Notes: generated by a model not told the origin, from the sequence alone. A stretch of 64,000 bases of DNA from Blastomyces gilchristii SLH14081 (GCF_000003855.2 NW_003101653.1:203000-266999), one strand, 5' to 3'. Positions 24,687 through 38,500 are shown, numbered from the stretch's first letter. Numbers and translations: made by a program.

Positions 24687-24952
24687 TATAAGAGGCCTAC
24701 GCTGAATAGATTGATATGATATTTATAGATCTTATATAACAAAGTGAAAAACATTAGAGAAGAAAAGAAAGAGAAAGTGTGAGAATCAGTAATTAGAGTG
24801 AATATTTATACACATACACAGTGACATACACAGTGAAACTTCAGAGTAAAAGAATAGAAGTTCTGTAGATTTTCAGCTGAGAATCGGAGCAGTAGAAATC
24901 TGTGAAGTGTAATGAAATAGTCTATATAATTGATCAGACGCAGCCTGTCATA
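24687..24952 (-). repeat. 3' LTR of element A
   Basis: Read on the plus strand it starts TATAAGAGGCCTACGC and ends GCCTGTCATA. The family consensus ends are TGTAAGAGGCC and CCCGCCACA. A purine tract lies just inside on the coding strand. Confidence 0.88.
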
Positions 24953-27559
24953 TTAACTCTCTCTTTTCAGAAGCAGTTCTCATCAGTCAAGAGCCGCTGT
25001 TTCAGATAATACAGAGCTCAGAGTTCAGATCAGTTGATTATAGCTAACTTATTTCACAAGATATTATCAGTCACAGTCATGCGGTCTCTTATCAAGAATA
25101 TTCTCAATCTCTCACTCAAGCTCATTATCTTCTTCTATTATCTCTGACAGCTGTCAGTCAGAAGTCAGTTGAGAAGAAAATAAGTCAGTAATAGCACAGC
25201 AGAGCAAGCTTGTATGAAAGACATCATGAATCTCTGATAATGTATTAAGATGATAGTTATGACTATCTAGAACTTCTATCACTTTATACTTGATATGATG
25301 ATAATTCAGTGTACAAGATAAGTATGTGATCTGTATATTTTTGAGATTCAATTACACAAGATCTTTTATCTTATACTGCTTTATGAAATCTTATCAGATA
25401 TTAACTTGATCTTCTTGATTCTGTTTAGTACTTGTCATGAAGGCTTCTGCTCAGTCATGAGCATCTCAGAGCTTTGTTACTATATTATCAGTGATCTGAA
25501 TTAGACTGCAGAGGTTCAGTGTGAACTGTATAGTCTCTAAAAAATTCAATACTTTCATGTGATATTCATGTGTAAGAAAGAACAGACTTACATCTGTTAA
25601 ATTAGTATCTCAATCATTGATAGTAATCTCTGTATATAGAAGAAGATCAAATCAATCATCTTATAAGTAGTTATAGAACTTATGAAGATAATTCTTTACA
25701 GTCTGAATTATTCATTCTAATGCATTATCAGTCTCAGAGTAATAGATAGTTAATAAATAATATATAATCTTAAGAACTTGATAGATTCTTATTCAGAGAG
25801 TGTTTATAAATTAACAGTTCTGATCTGAGACTATAGATCTCAGTAAGTCATATATTCAGTAGAATAGACTTTATAGAAAAGCTTCAGTGACTTGTTCAGT
25901 ATTCATCTTATTACAAGATTTTAATATTATATCTTTACTTAATCAATTTATAATAATCAGAATGTTTCTATAACTCTTACTCTTAGAGAGATTAATAGCA
26001 AAGTCAATTATTATATCTTATCAGATTCTATCAGAGATATTAAGTAATTTCAGCAGGTCTTTTCTACAGTTCTTTTATAAGATAATAAAAGAATAACAGT
26101 TGTAGTTTCAGATAAAATATCTGATACTGTTTAATATCTCAGATCAGTAGAATTCTCAAGAGATTATTCAGTACAGTTGTTTACAGCCTGAATAATCAGT
26201 TATATACAAATCATACATCTCTTACATTATTCAGATGCATAAGAATTTGAAGTGAGAAACTCAGCATTATTCATGAAATCATAGAGTATTATTATCATCA
26301 ATTGAACATTCTGAGATATCAGTTCTTATACATAGTTCTGAGAGAAATCAGAGTGTCTCTTATTATACTACTTCAGTGAGTGTTTAAAGAAGTTCATCAG
26401 TTTAAGCTACTGTATATCATAGTTCATCTAGTATAAGTTCAGAAGAAGTTAAGATATCAGTAACAGTTCTAATTGAAGAAGTACATATAGTGTCATGAAC
26501 TGATTTATCTTGATCAACTAATATCTTCAGATTCAAGAGCTGATGCTCTCAGTTCATTCAGTGAGTATCTGTTATATTGAATGATATATCTTACTCTTAT
26601 TATGAGAGAGCATCTGTCATTGAGTTCTGACTGTCAGAATGATAGTGTATTATAAAATGAAAGTAGCTTAAGAACTCAGATCATTACATCTGTTATTCAG
26701 TGAGTTTACAGATAGATATGAAGTACTTAAGATTCTTATAATCTATAATTATCTGAAATTTAAAGATATTTCAAAGTTCAGAGTCTCATTCTTCTAGACA
26801 GTGTATAATTGTAAGAAGTTTCTTATCATAGATCTTATAATTGTATTCAGTAGAACTCAGTTTCTTAGATATAAAGATGTATAATTATAAGATATCTTCA
26901 TTATTATATTACAATATAGCTTCTTCTATGATATAGTTAGAGAAATCAGCTTCAATAACTATTTCATAATCAGAATTGAATATTATTAGCAGAGAGATAT
27001 TGATGAATATCTTCTTCATTTATATAAATACAGCTTCAGTATCTGCTGATCACTGAAATACTGAGTTCTTCTTAATAAGTTCTGTAAGTGATCTTGTAAT
27101 ATCTGAGAAGTTTTATATAAATCACTGATACAAGTTAGTAAATTCAATGAAGCTTTATACATCTTTCACAGTATACAGAGCTTCTCATTCAAGAATGATA
27201 GAGACTTTCTCAGAATTCATTCAAATTCTATTATCAGCTTCTATGATAAAACTTAGATATTTGATACTCTTGACTTCAAAATCACACTTATTAATATCTA
27301 TTGATAGTTCTGCTTCTTGTAGTTGTTATAATACTTCTCACACATGTTCTTGATATTCTTTTCTGAATCTGTCAGTGAAGATGAGAATGTCATTGAGATA
27401 TACAGATGCAAATTCATCAAGGAAATTCTGAAGTACTCAGTTGATATACTTTTGAAATATACTAGAGATATTAGTCAGTTCAAAGAGAGTAACTACTCAT
27501 TTAAAGAGATTATAATATGTCTGAAATACTGTAAGTCATTCATCTTCTTCAGTGATACA
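24953..27559 (-). pseudogene. Element A pol, 3' part (RT to chromodomain), broken
   Basis: On the minus strand the integrase C-terminal part is open at 25351-25154 (V-I-E-V-L-D-S-H-N-Y and S-E-I-H-D-V-F-H). RT is at the right: the catalytic box near 27380 reads Y-L-N-D, so the first Asp is lost. RNase H lies between. The chromodomain follows toward the LTR (about 24980-25130), comparable to element D. The segment ends abruptly at 27559 against the LTR of element B. Confidence 0.82.
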
Positions 27560-27923
27560 TGTAAGAGGCCTACGCTGAATAGATCGGTATGATATTGATA
27601 GGTCTTATATAACAAAGAGAAAAATGTTAGAGAAGGAAAGAATGAGAAAATGTGAAAATTGATAATCAGAGTGAATATTTATACATGTATGTAGTAGCAT
27701 ATGCAGTGAGACTTCGGGGTGGAAGAATCTATACATGTTCATAGCGGCCGAGGATCAGTGATTGAGAATGGCTGAGAATCAGAGCATACACATTCATAAT
27801 AACTGAGGATCAGTGATTGAGAATGACTGAGAATCAGAGTGTACATATTCAAGAATGAAGCAGTTGAAATCTGTGAAGTGTAACAGAATAGTCTATTTGA
27901 TTGATCAGGCATAGCCTGTCATA
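27560..27923 (-). repeat. 3' LTR of element B (longest G3 LTR)
   Basis: Holds two copies of a unit of about 60 bp containing GAGGATCAGTGATTGAGAAT, which the 307-bp partner has once. Ends TGTAAGAGGCC and CTGTCATA on the plus strand. Confidence 0.87.
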
Positions 27924-30900
27924 TTAGTCCCTCTCTTTCAGAAGCAGTTCTTATTGATCAAGAACTACTGTTTCAGATAATACAGAACTCAGAGTTCAGA
28001 TCAGTTAATCATAGTCAATTCATTTCACAAGATATTGTTGACTGTGATTATGTGATCTTTTATCAAGAATATCTTCAATCTCTCACTCAAGCTCATTATC
28101 TTCTTCTATGATTCCTGGCAGTTGTCAGTCAGAAGTCAGTTGAGAAGAGAACAGGTCAGTGACAGTGCAGCAGAGCAAGCTTGTATGAAAGATATCATGA
28201 ATTTCTGATAATGTGTCAAGACAGTAGTTATGGCTACCTAGAACTTCTATCACTTTATACCTGGCATGATGGTAATCTAGCATACAAGATGAATGTGTGG
28301 TTTGTATGTTCTTAAGATTCAACCATATCAGATCTTCTATCTTATATTGTTCAGTGAGGTCTCAGTGAACATTGATTCAATCTTCTTGATTCTGTTTAGC
28401 ACTCGCCATGGAGGCTTCTGCTCAATCACGGGCGTCTCAGAGTTTCATTACTATATTATCGGCGATCTGAATCGGAGAAGATAATTCTTTACAGTCTGAA
28501 TTGTCCATTCTGATGCATCATCAGTCTCAGGGTGATAGGCAGTTGACAAACAGCGTGTAATCTTAAGAACTTGACAGATTCTTGTCCAGAGAGTGCTCAC
28601 GAATTGACAGCCTCAATCTGATACTATAGATCTCAGCAATTCATGCATCTGATAGAATGAGCTCTGTAGAAAAACTTCAGTGACTTGTTTAGCATTTATC
28701 TTGTCACAGGGTTTCAATATTACACTCTTGCTCAATCAGTTCATGATGACCAGGACATTTCTACAGCTCTTACTCTCAGAGAGATCAACAGTGAAGTCAA
28801 TTATCATATCTCATCAGATTCTATTAGAGACATTAAGTGATTTCAGCAGGTCTTTTCTACAGTTCTTTCATGAGATGATGAAAGAATAACAGTTGCAGTT
28901 TCAGACAAAATATCTGCTACTATTTAATATCTCAGATCAGTAGAATTCTCAAGAGATTATTCAGTACAGTTATTCACAGCCTGAATGACTGATTATATAC
29001 AAATCATGCATCTCTTGCATTATCCAGGTGTATAAGAGTTTGAAGTGAGAGACTCAGTATCATTCACAAAATCACAGAGTATTACTGTTATCTATTGAAC
29101 ATTTCAAGATGTCAGTCTTTATATGTAATTCTGAAGAGAATTAAGACACTTCTTATTATACTGCTTCAGTGAGAATTTGAAGAAGTTTATCGGCCTGAGC
29201 TGCTGTATGTCACAGTTCATTTAGTGTAGAAGAAGTGAGAATATCAGTGTCAGTTCAGAGACAGAGTCTTCTAATCAGAGCACTGTGTATAGTGTCATGA
29301 ATAATCTCATTATAATCAACTAATATCTTCAGATTCAAGAGTCAGTGTTCTCAATTTATTCAGTGTATATCTGTCATATTGAACAGCATATCTTGTTCTC
29401 ATTATGAGAGTGCATCTGTCATCAAGTTCTGACTGCTGAGACAGTAGTATATTATAAAATGAAAGCAGCTTAAAAACTCAGATCATCACATCTATTATTC
29501 AGTGAGTTTATAAGTAGTTGTGAAGTATTTGAGATTCTTATAATCTGTGATTATCTCAAATTCAGAGACACTTTAGAGTTCAGAGTCTCATTCTTCTAAA
29601 CAGTATATAATTGTAAGAAGTTTCTTATCATAGATCTCATAATTACATTCAACAGGACTCAGTTTCTTAAACATGAAGATGTATGATTGTAAGACATCTT
29701 TATCATCATATTATAATATAGCTTCTTCTATGACATAGTCAGAGAAATTAGCTTTAATAACTGTCTCATAATCAGAATCAAATGTTATCAGTAGAGAGGT
29801 ATTAATGAATATCTTCTTTATCTGTATAAATGCAGCTTCAGCATCTGCTGATTATTAAAATACTGAGTCTTTCTTAGTAAGTTCTGTAAGTGATCTTGCA
29901 ATATCTGAGAAGTTTCATATAAATCACTGATAGAAGTTAGTAAATTCAATGAAGCTTTATACATCTTTCATAGTATATAAAGCTTCTCATTCAAGAATAA
30001 CAGAGATCTTCTCAGAATTTATTCAAATTCTCTTATCAGCTTCTATGATGAAATCTAAGTATTTAGTACTCTTAACTTCAAAATCACACTTATTAATATC
30101 AATTGATAGTTCTGCTTCTCATAGTTATTGTAATAGTCTTTATATATGCTCTTGATATTCTTTTCTGAATCTATTAATGAAGATGAGAATGTTATCTAGA
30201 TAAGTAGATACAAACTTATCAAGGAAATCTCAGAGTACTCAGTTGATATACTTCTGAAATGTACTGAGAGTGTTAGCCAGTTCAAAGAGTGTGACTACTT
30301 ATTCAAAGAGATCATAATATATTCAGAATACTGTAAGTCATTCATCTTCTTCAGTAATATAAATCTTATGAAATATGATAATAACATCTAGCTTTGTAAA
30401 TCATTGAGCTCATCTGATATATGCTAGAGTTTCATTGATAAGAGATAAGAAATAATGATCTTTCTTTATCAATCTGTTCAGATCTTGATAGTTTACACAG
30501 AATTAGAGTTCTTCATTCAGCTTCTTTACAAAGAGAATAGAAGCTGCAGTGAAAGAGTTACTAATATGTATGAATTTCTTATTCAACAGATCATTGAGTG
30601 TCTTCTGAAGAAGAAGGAGTTCATCTCAAGATATATTATAAAGAAGGTCTTACAGTAGCTCAGAGTTCTTATCATTCTTTTTTTCTAACTTGATACTGTG
30701 ATTCACCTCTGAGTCTTGTAAAGAAGATATATTTATAATATTATCTTATCAGAAGACATCTAGATATTCATAATATTATTGAGAGAGTTTTGTGCAAGAA
30801 TCTGTTATTGTAGTACAGAATAACTTTTCTAGAGCTTTCTTAATATCAGTCAGACTGACAGAATAGATTGATATATAATTCTGCTATCAGTGACTTCTTT

Positions 30901-31340
30901 TTCAGAGTATTTCATATATATTAACAGAGATCTGTGTCAGATTCATGATCTTGTGAATGTCATCTTTGTGAATTCTATCATTGTTAGAAAATATCAAGCT
31001 TCTGTTTCAAGTATTCAACAAGATGCCTTGTTCAGATAGTCAGATAAGTTCTAATATAAGATTATAATCAAGATTATTAACTTCATATGCATAGACATCT
31101 TTATGTTAATGTTCTCTCACATCTATGATCAGCTTCATCATATAACAGGTATAAATATCTTTTAAATCATCAAATTCTGCAAGAAGTCAGAGTTTTGATA
31201 AGAGAATACACTGAAGATTATGACATCTTACAACTGAAGATTTTATCATTATATAGTGACATAGATTACTGTCTATCATGGCTTTCATATTATATATATT
31301 ATCAATCACAGTAAATACAAGAATTACATTCATTATCATT
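27924..31340 (-). pseudogene. Element B pol, broken, with integrase deletion
   Basis: Integrase C-terminal piece at 28322-28125 mirrors that of A (V-I-E-V-L-G-S-H-N-Y). A deletion of about 180 bp relative to A and C lies at 28470-28478. RT spans roughly 29700-30700 with the catalytic box near 30190 reading Y-L-D-N, the second Asp lost. A protease remnant (31060-31330) corresponds to the open piece at 39118-38819 in C. Many stops at former Trp and Gln. Confidence 0.8.
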
Positions 31341-32640
31341 TTCTCTTCAAATTATTTTTATTTAATCTCTTCAAGCTTCTGTTTATAAATTTGAATAGAA
31401 GCTAATCTTTTCCCTGTTTCATCAGAGCATTCTTGTAGTTATCTTTCAAATTCTTCTCTAATGTAACATGATTGACACAGACAGACACTGATTCATTCTT
31501 TCAATGAGAAGACACATAGACTGATTAACAGTTGAAAGCAATGTACTCTGATCAGTTACAGTTAATGTATACTTCTCATTGACATCAATCAGTGACTTCT
31601 TTGAGAGTGATCTCAGAGACTCAGAAGTCTATTCAGACAGTAGAAGACTCTTGCTTATACATAGATATTCAAGTCTACTCAGTTCATAACATCTGTATTA
31701 TTGTTGTTATTTCTCAGCACAGGTGTGTAAGTGTAACATCTTCTATCACTGTTCTGTATACTCTTGAGCTTGATAAGACAGTTATTCAATATTCAGAGCC
31801 GTGTGCAGAAACCTTCATAAGTCTGGTCTTTATTTACACTTATGAGAGTCTGTAAGAGTTTGAAAGTTAATGTCTTCTTAAGTATACTAATCTTCATTTG
31901 ATTCTCTCAAGATTGATCACCTGCTTCTAAGATTTTAATGTCAAAGTCAGGGATGAATGTTGTAAGAGAAGTATTTCTCTATCAGACACTCTGTAATCAA
32001 TCTAACACTTTCTGTTACATGACAGTGTCTTAGAACAGAATATCAAGATATTTGATGATATTATCAGGCATTTGCAATACTGATTCACATGCTTTCATTC
32101 ATGAATGAAACTTCTGTTTCACATGATTCTTCAATCATCTATTGATATATCAATCTTGATTGATTAGTAAATCAATGACATCTTTATTCACACTCAGTAT
32201 CATAAGCATTTTCATTCTTCATAATAAGTAGAGAGTGAGATCAGAAGCATTAAAATATGCAGAGACATTTAAGCATTCTTTCAGTGCTTTTATAGATGCT
32301 GAAGTTGCATGAGTTAATCATTGAATTTCTTCATATTGAAGCTGTTGAGTGGCATGCATATCAGCTATCTATTATTATTATAGTTTCGACATTACTCAGA
32401 GTCACTGTGATATTATGTCTATACTCACACTTGAGAGTTCTCTCATATTATTATTAGACATGATTATATTATTTATCAGATGTGTGATATCTGTGAAATC
32501 TGAAGAAGTGTAATTATATGAATATCTCATATATCTGAGTGTTAGAACTCTCAGATCTTTCACTGACATTCTCTTATAAAATCTTATTGCAGAGTCAGAG
32601 CAACTGACAAGCAAGCTTCTATTTGAAAACTCAGTGTCTA
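31340..32640 (-). pseudogene. Element B gag, broken
   Basis: Lies between leader repeats and protease on the coding strand and aligns by eye to 33340-35190 (A), 39140-40460 (C) and 55440-56780 (D). One open piece is 32614-32402. I see no intact zinc knuckle. Confidence 0.65.
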
Positions 32641-32689
32641 CTTAACTATTTCTCTTTCTTATACATTATTACATGTTCAGATATCTCTC

Positions 32690-32815
32690 AATGAATAATC
32701 ATTTCTGATGAGAAGATAATGCATGAATAATCATTTCTAATGAGAAGATAATGCATAAATAATCATTTCTAATGAGAAGATGATGCATGAATAATCATTT
32801 CTAGTAAGAAGATAA
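32690..32815 (-). repeat. Leader minisatellite of element B, four ~34-bp units
   Basis: Units of the form AATCATTTCTAATGAGAAG followed by ATAATGCATGAAT repeat four times between the 5' LTR and gag. A, C and D have two units at the same place. Confidence 0.85.
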
Positions 32816-32830
32816 TGAACATTTTTCTAG

Positions 32831-33137
32831 TTTAAGAGGCCTACACTGAATAGATCAGTATAATATTATAGGTCTTATATAATAAAGAGAAAAACATTAG
32901 AGAAGAAAAGAAAGAGAAAGTGTGAGAATCAGTGATCAGAATGAATATTTATACATGTATGTGATGATGTATGCAGTGGAGCTTCGGGGCGGAAGAATCT
33001 ATACGCGTTCGTGGCGGCCGAGGATCAGTGATCAAGGATGGCTGAGAATCAGAGTGTACGCGTTCAAGAATGGAGCGGAAGAATCTATGAAGTGTAACGG
33101 AATAGTCTATATGATTAATCAGGCGCAGCCCGCCACA
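32831..33137 (-). repeat. 5' LTR of element B
   Basis: Keeps CpG-rich text (GCGTTCGTGGCGGCCGAGG, GGCGCAGCCCGCCACA), so it is the least mutated G3 LTR of the cluster. First bases are TTTAAG instead of TGTAAG. Confidence 0.88.
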
Positions 33138-35221
33138 TTCATCATGTAACAGATACAAATGTCTTTTAAGTTATTAAATTCTGTAAGAACTCAGAATCTT
33201 GATAAGAGAATACACTGAAGATTATAATATCTTATAACTGAAGATTTAATCATTGTATAGTAATATGAACTGCTATCTATCATAGTCTTCATATTATACA
33301 TATTATTCATCACAGTAGATACAAGAATTATATTCATTATTATTTTTTCTTTAAATCATTATCATCTGATCTCTTCAAGCTTCTGTTTATAAATTTGAAT
33401 AAAAGCGAATCTTTTTCCTGTTTCATCAGAGTATTCTTATAGTTATCTTCTGAATATTTCTTCACTGTAATGTAATTGATATGAATAGACACTGATTCAT
33501 TCTTTGAGTAAGAAGATACATAGATTAATTAACAGTTGAAAGCAATGTGTTCTGATTAGTTACAGTTAATACATACTTTACATTGATATCAGTCAGCAAC
33601 TTCTTCAGAAGTGATCTCAGAAACTCAAAAGTCTGTTCAGATAGTGAAGACTCTTACTTATATGTAGATATTTAAATCTATTCAGTTTATAACATCTGCA
33701 TCATTACTGTTATTCTTCAGTATAGATGTATAAGTGACTGAGATGTAATATCTTCTATTACTGTTCTGTATACTCTTGAGCTTGATAAGGCAGTTATTGA
33801 ATGTTCAGAGCTATGTGTAGAAGCCTTTATAAGTTAAGTCTTTATTTATACTTATGAGAGTCTGTAAGAGTTCAAAAGTTAATATCTTCTTAAGCATGCT
33901 AATCTTTATTCAATTCTCTCAAGATTGATCATCTGCTTCTAAGATCTGAGTGTCAAAGTCAGAAATAAATGTTGTGAGAGAAGTGTTTCTCTGTTAAGTA
34001 CTCTATAATTAATCTAATACTTTCTATTATACAGCAGTGTCTTGAAACAGAATATCAAGATATTTAATAATATTATCAGATATTCATAACACAGATTCAC
34101 ATACTTTTATTCATGAATAAAACTTCTGTTTCATGCAATTCTTCAATCATTCATTGATATATTAATCTTAATTAATTAATGATTCAATGACATCTTCATC
34201 TACACTCAGTTTCATAAGCATTTTCATTCTTCATAATAAGTAGAGAGTGAGATCAGAAGTATTGAAATATATAAAAGTATCTAAGCATTCTTTCAGCACT
34301 TTTGTATTTAATTCTGTAGATATTGAAATTAAATGAGTTTCTTTTTAAGTTAATTATTAAATTTTCTCATATTAAAGTTATTAAGTCACATGCATATCAG
34401 CTATCTATTACTGTTGTAATTTCAACATTGCTTAAAGTCACTGTAATATTACTTCTATACTTATAGACTGATCATGTAACTGTGTCTGAGATCAGAACCA
34501 GATTTTTTAATAGTTTTATTATCAATTCAACTGATCCCATTACACGGTTTTAACATTAGATAGTAGTCTCATACTATCTCAGTGAGACTTACTGTCTACT
34601 CTTATCACATTTTTCAAATGAGATCATGATTTCCACTTCTCAATTTAAATTATTTTTATTGCTTTAAATGACTTTAAATCTCATTTGAGTGTTATCAAAA
34701 AGCATTACTTTTTAAAAAATTAAAAATAGTCTAAAAAAAACCTTAAAATGTCTAAAAATAGTAACTTTATGCTAAGAATGAGACTAAATGGAACCAAATG
34801 AGACCACTTTCTTATTTTTTTCAAGTCATGGTTTCATTTTAAGATCTGATATATAGTCACTTTACATGTTTTTTTAATAGCCAGTCCCAGCGGGATTCAC
34901 GCCAAGAAATGTATGAGATCAAACCAAATGAGACCAAACATGAAATTCATGATCCCGGTGGCCAGTCTATATACTCATATTCAAGAGTTCTCTTATATTG
35001 TTGTTAGACATATTATTCATTGAATGTATGATATCTGTGAAATCTGAAGAAGTGTAATTGTATAAATATCTTATATATCTGAGATGTCAGAACTCTCAGA
35101 TCTTTTACTGACATTCTCTCGTAAGAGCTTATTACAGAGTCAGAGTGACTGATAAGTAAGCTTCTATCTGAGAACTCAGTGTCTACTTAGCTATTTAGTT
35201 GTTTTTCTATTTCTTATATAT
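33138..35221 (-). pseudogene. Element A protease/gag part, broken, split by hAT-like copy 3
   Basis: Resumes the sequence of A after B: protease region to about 33340, then gag to about 35190. hAT-like copy 3 sits in gag at 34464-34969 with its 8-bp duplication. The piece ends at the TATAT duplication of element C and continues at 40893. Confidence 0.78.
34464..34969 (+). mobile_element. hAT-like non-autonomous element, copy 3 (inside element A gag)
   Basis: 506 bp. The target duplication is TATACTTA (34456-34463) and TATACTCA (34970-34977). The empty site can be read in element C near 40252, where TATACTCA occurs once, which proves the insertion and its 8-bp duplication. The right end keeps CCCGGTGGCCAGTCTA. 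Confidence 0.9.
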
Positions 35222-35514
35222 TGTAAGAGGTCTACGCCGAATAGATCGGTATGATATTAATAGGTCTTATATAACAAAGTGAAAAATATTAAAGAAGGAA
35301 AAGAAAGAGAAAGTGTGAGAATCAGTGATTAGAGTAAATATTTATTCATGTACACAGTATGTACGCGGTGAAGCTTCAGAGTGAAAGAATAGAAATTTCA
35401 TGAGTTTTTCAGCTGAGAATTGATAATTAAGAATGACTGAGAATCAGAGCTTTCAGTGAAATTTATGAAGTGTAAGAGAATAGTCTATATGATGATCAGA
35501 CACAGTCTGTCACA
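35222..35514 (-). repeat. 3' LTR of element C
   Basis: Begins TGTAAGAGGTCTACGCC, ends GTCTGTCACA on the plus strand. Same length as its partner. Confidence 0.9.
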
Positions 35515-38500
35515 TTAGCTTCTCTCTTCTCTAATTGTATGTAGTTCTCATCAGTTAAGAACTGCAGTCTTGAATAGCACAGAACTCAGAGTTCAGATCA
35601 GACAATTATAGTCAATCTATTTCACAAGATATTATTTAGCTGCAGCTATGAGATCTCTTATCAAGAATATCTTTAATCTCTTATTCAAGTTCATTATCTT
35701 CTTCTATGATCTCTGGTAACTGTCAGTTAGAAATCAGTTGAGAAGAGAACAGATCAGTGATAGTGCAGCAGAGCAAGCTTATGTGAAAGATATTGTAAAT
35801 CTCTGATAATATGTCAAGATAATAGTTGTGACTATCTAGAACTTCTATCACTTTATACTTGATATATCAGTAATTCAGTGTACAAGATGAATATGTGATC
35901 TGTATATTCTTGAGATTCAATTATATCAAGTCTTCTATCTTATATTACTTAGTGAGATCTTGTCAGATATTGATTTGATTCTCTTAATCTTATTTTATAA
36001 TTATTATGAAGATCTCTGCTCAGTCACAGATGTCTCAAAGCTTTGTTACTATATTATCAGTGATCTGAATTAAACTGCAGAGATTCAGTGTGAACTGTGT
36101 AATCTCTAGAAGATTTAACACTTTCATATAATATTCATATATAAGGAAGAATGAGCTTATATCTGTTAAAATAACATCTTGATCATTGATAGTGACCTCT
36201 GTATGTAGAAGAAGATCATATCAATCATCTTATAAGTAGTTACAGAACTTATGAAGATAATTCTTCACAGTCTGAATTATTCATTTTAACATATTATCAG
36301 TCTCAGAATGATAGACAGTTAACAGACAATGTATAATTTTGAGAACTTGACAGATTCTTGTTCAGAGAGTACTCATGAATTAACAGCTCTGATCTGATAT
36401 TATAGATCTTGATAATTCATGCATCTGATGAAATAGACTTTATAGAAAAGCTTCAGTGACCTATTCAGCATTCATCTTATTACAAGATTTCAGTATTACA
36501 TCTTTGCTCAATTAATTCACAATGATTAGAATGTTTCTACAACTCTTACTCTCAGATAGATTAATAGTGAAGTCAATTACTATATCTTATCAGATTCTAT
36601 TAGAAATATTAAGTAATTTTAATAGATCTTTTCTACAGTTCTTTCATGAGATAATAGAAGAATAGTAATTACAGTTTCAGATAAAACATCTGATGCTGTT
36701 TAATATCTCAGATCAGTAGAACTCTTAGAAGATCATTCTATATAGTTATTTATAACCTGAATAATCAGTTATATGTGAATCATACATCTCTTGTATTATT
36801 CAGATATGTAAGAGTTTGAAGTAAGAGACTCAGTATCATTCACAGAATTATAGAATATTATTATTATTGATTGAATATTCTGAGATATCAGCTCTTATAC
36901 ATAGTTCTGAGAGAAATCAGAGTGCTTCTTAATGTACTGCTTCAGTAAGAATCTGAAGAAGTTCATCAGTCTAAGCTGCTATATGTCACAGTTCATTCAG
37001 TGTAGAAGAAGTGAAGATATCAATATCAGTATCAGTTCAGAGAGAGAATATTCTAATCAGAGAAGTATGTATAATGTTATGAGTTGTTCTATCTTGATTA
37101 ATTAATATCTTCAGATTTAAGAGCTGATGCTCTCAGTTCATTCAGCACATGTCTGTCACATCAGACAGCATATCTTGTTCTTATTATAAGAGAATGTCTG
37201 TGATTGAGTTCTGACTGCTGAGGTAATAGTGTATTGTAAAATAAAAGTAGCTTAGAAATTCAGATTATTATATCTGTTGTTCAGTAAGTTTACAGATAAT
37301 TATAAAGTACTTGAGATTCTTATAATCTGTGATTATCTCAAATTCAGAGATACTTTAGAGTTCAGAGTCTCATTCTTCTAGATAGTATATAATTATGAGA
37401 AGTTTCTTGTCATAGATCTTATAATTGCATTCAGCAGAACTCAGTTTCTTAGATATGAAGATACATGATTGTAGAACATCTTTATCATTATATTATAATA
37501 TCACTTCTTCTGTTATATAATCAGAGAAATCAGCTTCAATAACTGTTTCATAATCAGAGTTAAATATCATTAGTAGAGAAGTATTAATAAACATCTTCTT
37601 CATCTGTGTGAATACAGCTTCAGTGTTCACTGGTCACTGAAATACTGAGTTTTTCTTGATAAGTTCTGTAAGTGATCTCATGATATCTGAGAAGTTTTAT
37701 ATAAATTGCTGATAGAAGTTAGCAAATTCAATGAAGCTTTATACATTTTTCACAGTACACAGAGCTTCTCATTCAAGAATGATGAAGACTTTCTCAGAAT
37801 TCATTCAAATTTTCTTATCAGCTTCTATAATAAAACTCAGATATTTAATACTCTTGACTTCAAAATCACACTTATCAATATCTATTAGTAGTTCTGCTTC
37901 TTATAGTCATTGTAATATCTTCTGTACATATTCTTGATATTCTTTTCTAAACTCATCAGTGAAGATGAGAATGTCATTGAGATATGCAGATGCAAATTTA
38001 TCAAGAAAATCTCAGAGTGCTCAGTTGATATACTTCTGTAATATACTGAGAGTGTTAGCTAGTCTGAAGAGAATAACTACTTATTCAAAGAGATCATATC
38101 ATGTTCAGAATGCTGTAAGCTACTCATCTTCTTCAGTGATATAGATCTTATGAAACACAGTAATACTATCTAGTTTTGTAAATCATTGAGCTTGTTCAAT
38201 GCAAGCTAGAGTTTCATTGATAAGAGATAGCAGATAGTAATCTTTCTTTATTATTCTATTCAGTTCTCAATAGTTTACACAGAATCAGAGTTCTTCATCT
38301 GATTTCTTTCTAAAGAGAATAGAGACTGCAGTGAAAGAATTACTAATATATATAAATTCTTTATTCAATAGATTATTGAGTGTTTTTTGAAGAAGAAGAA
38401 GTTCATCTCAGAACATATTGTAAAGAGAGTCTTATAATGATTCAGAGTTCTTATTATTCTTCTTCTCTGACTTGATACTGTGATTCACTTCAGAATCTCA

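Larger units (their letters stand above)
27560..33137 (-). mobile_element. Chromovirus G3 element B, nested in A, recombinant flanks
   Basis: LTRs at 27560-27923 (364 bp) and 32831-33137 (307 bp) frame a minus-strand element. The flanking pentamers differ (ATACA left, TTCAT right), and the host element A lacks about 770 bp at the right junction, so this is not a simple insertion. Integrase has a private deletion of about 180 bp near 28475. B keeps more CpG sites than A and C, so it is younger or less mutated. Confidence 0.85.

Noticed and set aside
32690..32815. Regular repeats considered as a CRISPR array
   Set aside because: Units are directly adjacent without unique spacers and recur in the leader of each family copy in a fungal genome.
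32922..33158. Frames of 75 and 69 codons on both strands
   Set aside because: They fall in the 5' LTR of element B and are only open because it is less mutated.
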